NCBI RefSeq assembly: GCF_024582815.1
Contig: NZ_CP102099.1
Span: 1,488,001-1,552,000, forward strand
Reading direction: 5' to 3'
DNA: 64,000 nucleotides
From: Acinetobacter colistiniresistens
GTDB lineage: Bacteria > Pseudomonadota > Gammaproteobacteria > Pseudomonadales > Moraxellaceae
Part shown: piece by piece, positions 1 to 8,453 of the stretch
How the letters are laid out: each line of letters begins with the position of its first letter
Numbering within the stretch: position 1 is the stretch's first letter
Made by a program: the position numbers and the translations under genes
The notes under the pieces: model-generated
The model's input: the letters and a program-made list of their open reading frames with translations, nothing else
Database searches by the model: none
What the model was told of the DNA's origin: nothing

Positions 1-60
1 GGTGGTAAAGTATTAGAGTTCTTTGACAATCCAAACCATGACATGCTTTTCGTTGGTTAA
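1..60 (+). CDS. mreB: MreB, C-terminal end (partial)
   Basis: The window opens inside a reading frame that stops at 58-60. The visible 19 residues begin GGKVLEFFDN. The Gly-Gly-Lys resembles the conserved ARGGGK near the MreB C-terminus, and the next genes are mreC and mreD, the usual order of the rod-shape operon. MreB is the actin-like filament protein that directs lateral wall synthesis. Only the tail is seen, so the call rests mainly on context. Confidence 0.75.
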   Translation, partial: GGKVLEFFDNPNHDMLFVG

Positions 61-77
61 ATCATAAGGACTAGGCG

Positions 78-935
78 GTGCAACCGAATCTTTTTTCAAG
101 ACAACCGCCATCTTTTCGCTCATTTGTCATTGCGGTCATTACATGTTTGGTGGTGCTTTTCTTTGATTGGCGCATGCCCTATGTAATTCAGCCAGCAAGG
201 GATGTCTTGTATGCCGCGTATAACCCGATTTATGCGCTGGCAAGCTATCCTGTACTGTCGCGAGAATGGCTTAATCAACAAACCAAATCTGAAGCTCAAT
301 TGCGCCGTGAAAATACCGCGATGCAAGCAGAACTTCTTCAAGCTCAAGTCCGTCTACAAAAACTTTCAGAACTTTCTGCGGAAAATAACCGTTTAAGAGG
401 GCTTTTGGATACCCCATTGATTATTGATGGGCGTATGCAGATTGCGGAAGTGATTGGAACGGATGCAGACCCATTGCGCCATATTATTATCGTTAACCGT
501 GGTTCCGTCGATCATTTAAGAGTCGGGCAGACGGTGTTGGATGATAAAGGGATTATGGGACAGATTATTAATGTCTATCCTCATAGCGCGCGTATCATGC
601 TGCTTTCTGATAAAGAACATTCGTTGTCAGTACGTTTAGAACGGACAGGCATGCGTGCAATCATTTCAGGTACAGGTGATTTGGGTCAACTCAAAATGGA
701 ATATGTACCAACCAGTGCCAATATTCAGGTTGGAGACAAAGTGTTTAGTTCCGGTTTGGGTGAACATTTTCCAGCAGGTTATTTAGTGGGTACTGTATCT
801 AAAGTCAGTCGACATACGTCGGGTGAGTTTGCTGAAATTGATGTCACGCCGGCAGCTCAACTTGCCAGTGGTCATCATGTGGTGGTGCTATTCTCTGAAT
901 CCTTAGCGCAGGAGCAACCTTATGCCGATCGCTAA
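78..935 (+). CDS. mreC: Rod shape-determining protein MreC
   Basis: A 285-residue protein with one N-terminal membrane helix (about residues 14-31), a coiled-coil stretch (about 65-105) and a periplasmic beta-rich MreC core, of ordinary length for the family. MreC links cytoplasmic MreB to the periplasmic wall-synthesis enzymes. Translation starts at a GTG at 78, with AAGGA at 66-70 as ribosome-binding site. It lies 17 bases after mreB and its last 14 bases overlap mreD, which fits one transcript with coupled translation. Confidence 0.95.
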   Translation: MQPNLFSRQPPSFRSFVIAVITCLVVLFFDWRMPYVIQPARDVLYAAYNPIYALASYPVLSREWLNQQTKSEAQLRRENTAMQAELLQAQVRLQKLSELSAENNRLRGLLDTPLIIDGRMQIAEVIGTDADPLRHIIIVNRGSVDHLRVGQTVLDDKGIMGQIINVYPHSARIMLLSDKEHSLSVRLERTGMRAIISGTGDLGQLKMEYVPTSANIQVGDKVFSSGLGEHFPAGYLVGTVSKVSRHTSGEFAEIDVTPAAQLASGHHVVVLFSESLAQEQPYADR

Positions 936-1413
936 GTTAAATTATGAGAAGCGTAAAGATCCACTCTGGATGATTATCCTGTCTATTGTGGTGGGTTCAG
1001 TACTCATGGTCTATCCAATGGCCTATGAGGCCTCTGGATGGCGTCCATGTGTCATGCTGATGATCATGCTGTTCTGGATTCTCTATCAGCCCGTGTGGTG
1101 TGGGGTCTGGTTTGCATTTGGCATGGGACTTTTTGCTGATCTGTTGCTGGACGCACCATTTGGCTTAAATGCGCTGAGTTTTGTCATTATCACTTTTGGA
1201 ATACGTTATTTTATTCGGGAACGCCGTATTCTGACTTTTGGCAATTCATGGGCAATTGCGCTGATTGCAGTGGTTGCACATCTGACATTTTTGTGGATTA
1301 GCCAGACCATCGCAGGCGCGCACTTTTCGATTGCACGACACTGGCAACCCTTGGTGAGCAGTGTGCTGGTATGGCCTTTAGTTTATTATTGTTTACATAA
1401 ATGGCGCATATAA
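922..1413 (+). CDS. mreD: Rod shape-determining protein MreD
   Basis: A 163-residue, very hydrophobic protein with about five membrane segments and a short charged N-terminus, matching the size and profile of MreD, the integral-membrane part of the elongasome. The start overlaps the end of mreC by 14 bases, and the stop overlaps the start of maf by 13 bases, so the three genes are packed as one operon. No signal peptide beyond the first membrane helix is seen. Confidence 0.93.
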   Translation: MPIAKLNYEKRKDPLWMIILSIVVGSVLMVYPMAYEASGWRPCVMLMIMLFWILYQPVWCGVWFAFGMGLFADLLLDAPFGLNALSFVIITFGIRYFIRERRILTFGNSWAIALIAVVAHLTFLWISQTIAGAHFSIARHWQPLVSSVLVWPLVYYCLHKWRI

Positions 1414-1967
1414 TTCTCGCATCAAGCTCGCCTCGTCGGCAGGAGCTGTTACAGCAACTAGGACTGGATTTCGATACCTATCGTCCAGATGTCGATGAGA
1501 CGGTGCGGGATGGCGAAACAGTTGCGCATTATGTCGAGCGCTTGGCGCGAGATAAGGCACGGATTGTTTTAAATAAATATCCAGATGCCATCGTGATTGC
1601 AGCAGATACCAGTTTAAGTTTCGCTGGGCAGATTATTGGCAAACCAGAGTCGAAGCAGCATGCTTTTGCTATCTGGTCTGCACTTTCTGGGCAATGGCAC
1701 GATGTCTACTCTGGTGTTTGTGTGGCAAGCACGACTCAGATGTTGAGTACCGTGGTGGCAACGCAAGTTGAGTTACAACAACTCAGTCATGCAGACATGG
1801 AAAAATATTGGGCAACAGGCGAGCCGATAGGCAAAGCGGGTGCGTATGCAATACAGGGAATTGCAGCGCAATATATTCCGCAAATCCGTGGCAGCTATAG
1901 TAATGTGGTTGGTTTGCCTTTGCATGAGACAGCACAGTTATTAGAAAGGGTTAAAGCACTACGCTAA
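1401..1967 (+). CDS. maf: Maf-family nucleoside triphosphate pyrophosphatase
   Basis: A 188-residue Maf/YhdE-type protein. The N-terminal SSSPRRQELL (residues 8-17) is the family signature for nucleotide binding, and AADTSLSF and YAIQGIAAQYI are other conserved blocks. The family hydrolyses non-canonical or methylated NTPs (dTTP/UTP for the YhdE subgroup) to monophosphates, a house-cleaning role. It overlaps mreD and precedes rng, the common gammaproteobacterial mreBCD-maf-rng order. The exact substrate subgroup is not proven here. Confidence 0.9.
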   Translation: MAHIILASSSPRRQELLQQLGLDFDTYRPDVDETVRDGETVAHYVERLARDKARIVLNKYPDAIVIAADTSLSFAGQIIGKPESKQHAFAIWSALSGQWHDVYSGVCVASTTQMLSTVVATQVELQQLSHADMEKYWATGEPIGKAGAYAIQGIAAQYIPQIRGSYSNVVGLPLHETAQLLERVKALR

Positions 1968-2009
1968 CACTTTCGGGTATAAGAATTTTTATAAAGTTTT
2001 GAGTTTGTT

Positions 2010-3464
2010 ATGGCAGAAGAGTTGCTGATTAACGTCACGCCGATGGAATGTCGTGTGGCCTTGATTGAAAATGGTACGGTCAATGAACTATTTGTTGAAC
2101 GAACTGTAAAACGTGGCTTAGTAGGGAATATCTACAAAGGCAAAGTAGTCCGTGTACTCCCAGGGATGCAAGCTGCTTTTGTGGATATCGGTTTGTCTCG
2201 AACCGCTTTTTTGCATATTAACGATATGGTGTGGTCGCGTTCGCAGCCAACCCCCAACGTTTTTGAGCTGTTACACCCCGGTCAAATGCTGACTGTTCAA
2301 GTCATGAAAGACATGCTTGGCACTAAAGGCGCACGTCTCAGTACCGATCTTTCCATTCCTTCTCGTTATCTGGTGTTGATGCCTTATGGCAACCATATTG
2401 GTGTGTCACAACGGATCGAGTCTGAAGAAGAACGTGATCGTTTGCGTGGCATTATTGAAGGCATTCAGGCTGAACATAATTTACCAGGCAGTGTGATTGT
2501 GCGTACGGCTGCTGAAGGGGTCGATGATGCTGCGATTGCGCAGGACATGTGCTATCTGAGCAAGCTGTGGGAATTTATTCAGCGTAAACAAAAAGAAGCT
2601 GCAACTGCTGAACTGATTTTTGAAGAATTACCTTTACCGCAACGGATTGTGCGTGACTTGGCCAGTGATGAAACTGCGAAGATTTATGTCGACTCGCGTG
2701 AGATTCATGGCAAGCTGAGCGAGTTTGTGAGTGAGTTTGTGCCGACCATTCAAAACCGTTTAATCCATTATCCGGGCGAAAAGCCGTTATTCGATTTATA
2801 CAATGTCGAAGAGGATATTCAAAAAGCCTTACAAACTCGCGTGGCACTGAAGTCAGGTGGTTATCTGATGATTGACCAGACCGAGGCCATGACCACCATT
2901 GATGTGAATACCGGTTCTTATGTCGGTGGTCGCAGTTTGGAAGACACCGTATTTAAAACCAATATGGAAGCCACTCAGGTAATTGCAAGGCAACTTCGTC
3001 TGCGTAATTTGGGTGGTATTATCATTATTGATTTTATTGACATGCAAGAAGCCGAGCATCGTGAAGAGGTGATGCGTCAGTTTGAGCGTATGCTGGAACG
3101 TGATCACGCCAAAACTAAAATTACGCAGGTTTCTGAGTTGGGTCTGGTCGAAATGACCCGTAAGCGTACCCGTGAATCTTTAGAACATTTGTTGTGTGAG
3201 TCATGCCCAACCTGTCAGGGGCGCGGTTATGTGAAAACAGCAGAGACAGTATGTTACGAGATATTTCGCGAGATCTTGCGTTATGCCCGTGCATTTGATT
3301 CCAAGGGTGGCTTTACTGTCGTTGCACATCCAGCAGTGATTGACCGCTTACTAACAGCAGAAGCCCCAGCTGTCGCGGATTTAGAACATTTTATTAATCG
3401 TGTGATTAAATTCCAGGTTGAAAATCTGTATACGCAAGAGCAATACGATATCATTTTAACCTAA
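2010..3464 (+). CDS. rng: Ribonuclease G
   Basis: A 484-residue endoribonuclease of the RNase E/G family, of RNase G length and lacking the long RNase E C-terminal scaffold. It has an N-terminal S1-like domain (about 35-125), the catalytic metal-site segment TIDVNTGSYVG (about 297-307) and DFIDM (about 344-348), and a CPTCQGRG zinc-link motif near residue 400. RNase G trims 16S rRNA 5' ends and decays some mRNAs. It follows maf by 42 bases; an inverted repeat follows its stop. Confidence 0.95.
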   Translation: MAEELLINVTPMECRVALIENGTVNELFVERTVKRGLVGNIYKGKVVRVLPGMQAAFVDIGLSRTAFLHINDMVWSRSQPTPNVFELLHPGQMLTVQVMKDMLGTKGARLSTDLSIPSRYLVLMPYGNHIGVSQRIESEEERDRLRGIIEGIQAEHNLPGSVIVRTAAEGVDDAAIAQDMCYLSKLWEFIQRKQKEAATAELIFEELPLPQRIVRDLASDETAKIYVDSREIHGKLSEFVSEFVPTIQNRLIHYPGEKPLFDLYNVEEDIQKALQTRVALKSGGYLMIDQTEAMTTIDVNTGSYVGGRSLEDTVFKTNMEATQVIARQLRLRNLGGIIIIDFIDMQEAEHREEVMRQFERMLERDHAKTKITQVSELGLVEMTRKRTRESLEHLLCESCPTCQGRGYVKTAETVCYEIFREILRYARAFDSKGGFTVVAHPAVIDRLLTAEAPAVADLEHFINRVIKFQVENLYTQEQYDIILT

Positions 3465-3501
3465 AGTTGTAACAAGATTTCGCTTAAGCCTTGTTACAAC
3501 T
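3465..3501 (+). terminator. Perfect 12-bp inverted repeat after rng
   Basis: AGTTGTAACAAG (3465-3476) is repeated in inverse orientation at 3490-3501 with a 13-base loop. It begins at the base after the rng stop. Only a weak T-rich stretch follows, so it may be a weak terminator or an mRNA 3'-end protecting stem. Confidence 0.5.
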
Positions 3502-3598
3502 GAAATTTTACTTTCTATCACGAATTTTAAATACTAGAACCATAAAATGAGCCATAGGTACTTTTAGGTGCCTTAGCAAATAATATGAGGTATAGATC

Positions 3599-3772
3599 AT
3601 GAATGTGAGTGAAAGTTTAGTGAACCACGGTTTTAAGCATGTTTTGGACAGTAATCCTGTAAACACATGTTATATGGTAGACAGTCAAGGTAAAGAAGTT
3701 CAGATTACCACGGCAATGATTCGTTTGGCTTGCCACCAGCTGTTGCAGCGTTGTCGCACAATTAAAAAATAA
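3599..3772 (+). CDS. Small conserved-looking protein, PA1571-like
   Basis: A 57-residue ORF starting at ATG 3599 with a TGAGG-type ribosome-binding site about nine bases upstream, ending immediately before a strong hairpin terminator, which together argue for a real gene. The segment MVDSQGKEVQITTAMIRLAC resembles the small PA1571-family proteins of Pseudomonas and Acinetobacter, whose function is unknown. There is no signal peptide or membrane helix. The family link is from memory and modest in strength. Confidence 0.6.
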   Translation: MNVSESLVNHGFKHVLDSNPVNTCYMVDSQGKEVQITTAMIRLACHQLLQRCRTIKK

Positions 3773-3800
3773 GGGGCCATTGAAAGCCCCTTAATTTTTC
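3771..3800. terminator. Bidirectional terminator between small ORF and atfA
   Basis: AAGGGGC (3771-3777) pairs with GCCCCTT (3786-3792). A-rich sequence precedes and TTAATTTTT follows, so it can end both the rightward small gene and the leftward atfA. Confidence 0.75.
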
Positions 3801-3809
3801 TCTGGGCAA

Positions 3810-5192
3810 TTAATTTGCCACTTTCTGCGGTAAATCCTGAATGGCTTGTTCAAAGCGTTGAATTTCATCTTCTAAGTGAGTGAGTAAGTTTTGCATCTTA
3901 GGCAAAGCATTACGGCACGCAATCAAACCCACTTCCAATTTATCCAAATAACTTGTCATGGTGATATTGAGCGCCTGACCATCCATTACAATTGATGCAG
4001 GGTAGAGCGCATCTAACTTCGCACCATTCCAATATAAAGGCTCGCGTGGACCAGGTACATTAGAAATGACCAGATTGAAAGCTTGGCGTTTCGGGAGCAT
4101 ACCTGACGCAATATTTAAACCTGCGGGACCATATACAACCGCACTATAGTTCAAGATTTCATTGGCGGTCATACGACTAAAACGCTGTTTAGAGTTTTGT
4201 ACGCTACGGCGAATAATTTCCAGACGCTCAATCGGATCTTCAATATGCGTGGCAAGATTGGCCAGAATCATGGTGATACGGTTACTGACATCTGAATCAT
4301 CAGTACGAACTGAAGCAGGTACCATCGCAATGAGCGGTTTCTTTGGTAAACTGTTATGACTGAGCAAATATTCCCGTAAAGCACCTGAGCATACGGCTAA
4401 AATGACATCGTTTAAGGTCACGCCCAATGATTTGGCAATACGGCGGAAACGTTCGAGCTCAAAAGATTGTGCTGCAAAGCGACGTGAAGAGCTTACACGT
4501 TGATTTAATATTGAAGGGGGGGCCTGAAAGGTCGAGACATAATCTGGATTTTTGCCCATTTCTTTAAAAATAGTCTGGGAAAGTTCTTGCATAACTTTCG
4601 GCGCAACTTCCAGTTGCGATTTGATCCCTTCCATCACACCTTTAATTTTACTGACCGTTGGTGGTTTCGGGGCTTTAAGACGTTTGGTGCGTTTTCCTTC
4701 TACACACCAGAGTGGCACCACATGTTTTTCATTCGGGTCTTGCGAAAGTGATTTTTCAATCAGACGCATACCGGCTACGCCATCGACCATGGCATGATGG
4801 ATTTTGAAATACATGGCGAAGCGATTGCCCTCAATGCCTTCAATAATGTCACAGGTCCAAAGTGGCTTGGCACGATCAATTAAAGAACTGTGCTGTTGCG
4901 AGATGTACACCAGAAGTTCACGAATACGTCCCGGATTGGGTAAGGCAATATGGCGGAAATGATGGTCGAGATCAAATTCGCTGTCCTCACCCCAAAATAA
5001 ACCATTCAATTGGTTATTGAATGGGGGAACGGGAATGCTCTTAGATTGTCGAATTTCATTGACGAGATCATGAACAAATGTGGGTGACGCATTCTCTGGA
5101 AGCTCAAACAAAAACAACCCACCTACATGCATAGGTTGTTGTCTTTTCTCTAGCGAGAGAAAGATAAAATCAATGGGGTGTAGTGGGCGCAT
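3810..5192 (-). CDS. atfA: Wax ester synthase / diacylglycerol O-acyltransferase
   Basis: A 460-residue bifunctional WS/DGAT. The catalytic HHxxxDG motif is present as HHAMVDG (residues 132-138), and the C-terminal half has the family's NVPGPREPLYWNGA block. It closely resembles, as I recall it, AtfA of Acinetobacter baylyi ADP1. The enzyme transfers acyl groups from acyl-CoA to long-chain alcohols (wax esters) or diacylglycerol (triacylglycerol), making storage lipid at the inner membrane and inclusion surface. It is a single-gene unit, ended by the hairpin at 3771-3800. Confidence 0.95.
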   Translation of the reverse strand: MRPLHPIDFIFLSLEKRQQPMHVGGLFLFELPENASPTFVHDLVNEIRQSKSIPVPPFNNQLNGLFWGEDSEFDLDHHFRHIALPNPGRIRELLVYISQQHSSLIDRAKPLWTCDIIEGIEGNRFAMYFKIHHAMVDGVAGMRLIEKSLSQDPNEKHVVPLWCVEGKRTKRLKAPKPPTVSKIKGVMEGIKSQLEVAPKVMQELSQTIFKEMGKNPDYVSTFQAPPSILNQRVSSSRRFAAQSFELERFRRIAKSLGVTLNDVILAVCSGALREYLLSHNSLPKKPLIAMVPASVRTDDSDVSNRITMILANLATHIEDPIERLEIIRRSVQNSKQRFSRMTANEILNYSAVVYGPAGLNIASGMLPKRQAFNLVISNVPGPREPLYWNGAKLDALYPASIVMDGQALNITMTSYLDKLEVGLIACRNALPKMQNLLTHLEDEIQRFEQAIQDLPQKVAN

Positions 5193-5330
5193 AGCAGATC
5201 TAGCCTCTCATCGCATTTTTTCTAAGATACTCTCTTGGAGCTCTTATTAGAATTATTGGAACCGTTCTGCGCAGTATATACTGTTTGTTCTGGTTAAAAT
5301 ATGACTTTAGACAACCGAGTCAGCGAAAAT

Positions 5331-5356
5331 AAAACCACTGACGAATCAGTGGTTTT
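5331..5356 (-). terminator. Hairpin terminator after cysH
   Basis: AAAACCACTGA (5331-5341) and its inverse (5346-5356) form a perfect 11-bp stem with loop CGAA, just past the cysH stop. On the minus strand the arm ends in a run of T. Confidence 0.75.
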
Positions 5357-5378
5357 AATATACCAAATCTTTAATTGA

Positions 5379-6110
5379 TTATTTTTTGAGGTTGCCAGCA
5401 TGTAGGCCGCATTCTTTATGCGTGGCCTCTTCCCACCACCAGCGACCTTCGCGTTCATGTTGATTTGGCAACACTGCGCGTGTACATGGCTCACAACCAA
5501 TTGAAATAAAACCACGTTCATGCAATGGGTTATATGGAATTTCCATCATTCGGATATAACTCCATACATCAGCACTGCTCCAGTTCGCCAGTGGATTATA
5601 TTTAATCAACTGCTTGCCCTCACCAGAAAAACCGACATCCGCTTGAATCACAGGCACTTCGCTACGGGTCGGACTTTGATCCTTGCGCTGGCCCGTAATC
5701 CAGCCATCTAAGGTTGCCAGTTTCTTACGTAGAGGTTGTACCTTACGGATTCCACAACATTCCTGATGTCCATCTTCAAAAAAGCTAAACAGGCCTTTTT
5801 CAGTGACGAATTGCTGAACAGCAGTAGACTCCGGGAAGCAAATTTCAATATCGATCTTATAATGCTTACGAACTGTTTCAATGAACTGGTAAGTCTCTGC
5901 ATGTAAACGTCCCGTATCCAGACTAAACACACGGAAGGGCTTACCTAGACGCGAGGCAATATCAATTAGAACAACATCTTCTGCACCAGAAAATGAAATT
6001 GCGATTTCACCTTGCTGGCTTAATGCAAGTTCTAAAATTTCTCGTGGCGATTTATCTGCGTATTCAGCAGCGAACGCATCTACAAGGTCAATAGTCGGAA
6101 TAACAGTCAT
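5379..6110 (-). CDS. cysH: Adenylylsulfate/PAPS reductase
   Basis: A 243-residue assimilatory sulfonucleotide reductase that makes sulfite from activated sulfate. The start is set at 6110 because AGGA lies six bases upstream; the frame stays open further upstream. It holds the P-loop-like SFSGAEDV (39-46), paired cysteines C118-C119, C206 and C209, and the catalytic ECGLH (233-237). The CC...CxxC set binds a [4Fe-4S] cluster in APS reductases, so adenylylsulfate rather than PAPS is the likelier substrate. It is divergent from thrH. Confidence 0.93.
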   Translation of the reverse strand: MTVIPTIDLVDAFAAEYADKSPREILELALSQQGEIAISFSGAEDVVLIDIASRLGKPFRVFSLDTGRLHAETYQFIETVRKHYKIDIEICFPESTAVQQFVTEKGLFSFFEDGHQECCGIRKVQPLRKKLATLDGWITGQRKDQSPTRSEVPVIQADVGFSGEGKQLIKYNPLANWSSADVWSYIRMMEIPYNPLHERGFISIGCEPCTRAVLPNQHEREGRWWWEEATHKECGLHAGNLKK

Positions 6111-6282
6111 GGATGTTCCTGGCGATAGGCTTGGGCACAATTGTAAATCATTCGAAGCAAAGCAGTTTGCTTATGTCAGATTTTAATCTTGCAGAATATG
6201 TGATTTTATTCCACAACAGCACAAAAATTGAATAATCTTAGTGCTATGATACAGCAATTTTTAACCAACATTGGAAGCATTC

Positions 6283-6900
6283 ATGGAAATCGTATGCCTA
6301 GATCTTGAAGGGGTTTTAGTTCCAGAAATCTGGATCAACTTTGCAAAAAAAACAGGGATTAAAGAACTAGAAGCCACCACACGTGATATTCCGGATTACG
6401 ATGTGTTGATGACACAACGTCTGAATATCTTAAAACAGCATGGTTTGGGCTTAAATGATATTCAGGCAGTGATTGCAGATATGGGCCCTTTTGAAGGAGC
6501 CAAAGAGTTTGTTGAGTGGGTACGTACCCATTTCCAACTGATTATTTTATCAGATACTTTTTATGAGTTTGCTCATCCATTGATGAAGCAATTGGGATGG
6601 CCAACCATTTTCTGTCATAAACTTGAAACCGATAAAAATGGCATGATCACAGCTTATAAATTACGTCAACCTGATCAAAAGCGTCAGGCGGTAAAAGCAT
6701 TACATGGTTTGAATTTCCGCGTGATTGCAGCAGGGGATTCTTATAATGATACCACCATGCTGGGTGAAGCAGATCATGGTTTCCTGTTCGATGCACCAGC
6801 AAATGTGATTGCAGAATTCCCTCAATTCCCGCCATTGCATGGTTATGAAGCACTTAAACAGGCGATTCGTTCGGTATCGCAACGTGATATTCCAGAATAA
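6283..6900 (+). CDS. thrH: ThrH: phosphoserine phosphatase / homoserine phosphotransferase
   Basis: A 205-residue HAD-superfamily enzyme, of usual ThrH length. HAD motif I is DLEGVLVP (7-14), the nucleophile being D7; LSDT and GDSYNDTTM are motifs II and IV. It matches Pseudomonas aeruginosa ThrH well over its length. That enzyme dephosphorylates phosphoserine and can pass the phosphate to homoserine, complementing serB and thrB mutants. The start is 6283, since GGAAG lies five bases upstream. It stands alone and is followed by a double-hairpin repeat. Confidence 0.92.
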   Translation: MEIVCLDLEGVLVPEIWINFAKKTGIKELEATTRDIPDYDVLMTQRLNILKQHGLGLNDIQAVIADMGPFEGAKEFVEWVRTHFQLIILSDTFYEFAHPLMKQLGWPTIFCHKLETDKNGMITAYKLRQPDQKRQAVKALHGLNFRVIAAGDSYNDTTMLGEADHGFLFDAPANVIAEFPQFPPLHGYEALKQAIRSVSQRDIPE

Positions 6901-6905
6901 CTCGT

Positions 6906-6970
6906 CCTCTCTAACCCTCCTTTGCTAAAGGAGGGAACTGCCCCTCTTGATTAAAGAGGGGCTGGTAGAG
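6906..6970. repeat. Bimodular palindromic repeat (copy A)
   Basis: Two hairpins side by side: CCCTCCTTT/AAAGGAGGG (6915-6923, 6927-6935) and GCCCCTCTT/AAGAGGGGC (6940-6948, 6954-6962). The flanks CCTCTCTAACC and GGCTGGTAGAG pair imperfectly, giving an outer stem. The same plan recurs at 60274-60380. A T-run at 6972-6976 lets it also act as terminator for thrH or the converging fadL gene. Confidence 0.75.
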
Positions 6971-6975
6971 ATTTT

Positions 6976-8202
6976 TTAGAATTTATAACCAATCTTTAGA
7001 CCATAGGCGATGGCATTGTTATTTTCAAACTCTGCGACATAGGCTGGCGTATTAAATTGTGAACCTGATTGTGCTTTTGCATCGCCCAGCCAGAAGTATT
7101 TCACACCACCTGCGATAAAATAATTTGGAGCAGGGCTGTATTGAACACCAACCCCTACATTCCAGTAGCCTTCAGTTGGCCCAAGTGTGGTGACTGGGTT
7201 ACCTGCGCCAGAGTCCCAACCAACGGATAGATTACCTGCCCATTGGTCGTTAAATTTACGACCAATACCTGTTGTAATTGAATATTGATCATCGGTATAG
7301 GCAACCAGATCAAAACCCTCTTTTTTACCTGTTGCCGCAACGATTGGTGGTAAGGTTGAAGCCGCACCAAATTTATAGGGACGGATGGCGAAGTCTTTCC
7401 AGTTCACCCAGCGTAAATTGGCAAATGCAACGGTGTTTTCCATAATTCCAGTTTGGAAATCGAGGTTGATCGATTGTGGGGTGGTGATTTCAGTTGTACC
7501 TTCTGAATGATTAATTTTATTTAGAACTGCATCCAAACCTGCACTGCCAGTCATGCCTGCAATACCATGATTTTCATAAGCATTCATTTCATGCTTGATT
7601 TTTGCACGGTAAGTCAAAGAAGCTTTGAGTGCAATTTCAGGAATTTGATAAGCAACACCCGCTAACCAGCCAACGGCTTCATCTTTGCCTGTTTTGAAGT
7701 CATAACCACTGTAGGCATTATAACTTTTGCCACGTAACAGTACGGTACTATCTAGGGTTTGATAGACCGCACCCGCATAAATATTCCAGTTTTGATTCGG
7801 TTGATAACCGAGTAGCAGATTTAAGTTTTCAGTATCAACTGTAACTGATGTGCCGCCTTTAAATGGAACAGGGCGGCTTTCGATAAAGTTACTTTTGCCC
7901 GTGTATTCTGCATCTGCGCCATAGGGCTGATCATAAATCAAACCAATCGAAAGTTTTTCTGTGGCTTGAATTTTTAAGGCTGCATTGGGCGCGTAATAGT
8001 GATTGGCCATATCACCTGTATTATTTTTAGATGTGTCTTTACCCGAAACACTCGGATCTAGAACGGTGATACCTGCTTCAAAATAGTTATTTGGCTGTAA
8101 AAAAGCGGCAATTGATTGACCTGAGCGATCCAGTGCTGCGGCGAATGTTGTTGTTGGAACTAAGCTAAGTAGAAGAGCCGTTTGAATAGCATTCAGCTTC
8201 AT
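6976..8202 (-). CDS. FadL/OmpP1-family outer membrane transporter (short paralogue)
   Basis: A 408-residue protein with a cleavable signal peptide (about 1-22, ending TTFA-A) and the FadL family start AAALDRSGQS, followed by a beta-barrel ending in an aromatic residue (IGYKF). FadL proteins take hydrophobic molecules such as long-chain fatty acids across the outer membrane through a lateral barrel opening. It is the second of a tandem pair and shares long near-identical blocks with the upstream gene, for example VGWDSGAGNPVTTLGPTEGY. The substrate is unknown. Confidence 0.85.
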   Translation of the reverse strand: MKLNAIQTALLLSLVPTTTFAAALDRSGQSIAAFLQPNNYFEAGITVLDPSVSGKDTSKNNTGDMANHYYAPNAALKIQATEKLSIGLIYDQPYGADAEYTGKSNFIESRPVPFKGGTSVTVDTENLNLLLGYQPNQNWNIYAGAVYQTLDSTVLLRGKSYNAYSGYDFKTGKDEAVGWLAGVAYQIPEIALKASLTYRAKIKHEMNAYENHGIAGMTGSAGLDAVLNKINHSEGTTEITTPQSINLDFQTGIMENTVAFANLRWVNWKDFAIRPYKFGAASTLPPIVAATGKKEGFDLVAYTDDQYSITTGIGRKFNDQWAGNLSVGWDSGAGNPVTTLGPTEGYWNVGVGVQYSPAPNYFIAGGVKYFWLGDAKAQSGSQFNTPAYVAEFENNNAIAYGLKIGYKF

Positions 8203-8412
8203 TAATATGTTCTCTCAAATCACTTTGTAACAGAATGGCGCGAAAAGTAACATAGTTTTTATTCGCTTAAATAATTTACAAATGTCAATAAATGAACGGT
8301 AAAGTCACTGAAAATACTTGAGCATTCACGGTTTTTATTGATGGTTTTAAACTTTGTATCACTGCTGATTTATTTAGTTATGATTTTGATTTTATTTATT
8401 AAAGTTGTATAA

Positions 8413-8436
8413 AAAAGGCCATCCCAAGATGACCTT
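8413..8436 (-). terminator. Hairpin after the long fadL paralogue
   Basis: AAAAGGCCATC (8413-8423) pairs with GATGACCTTTT (8426-8436, one C/A mismatch) downstream of the stop at 8454, with T-rich sequence at the exit on the minus strand. Confidence 0.55.
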
Positions 8437-8453
8437 TTATTGAAAACTGTGGA

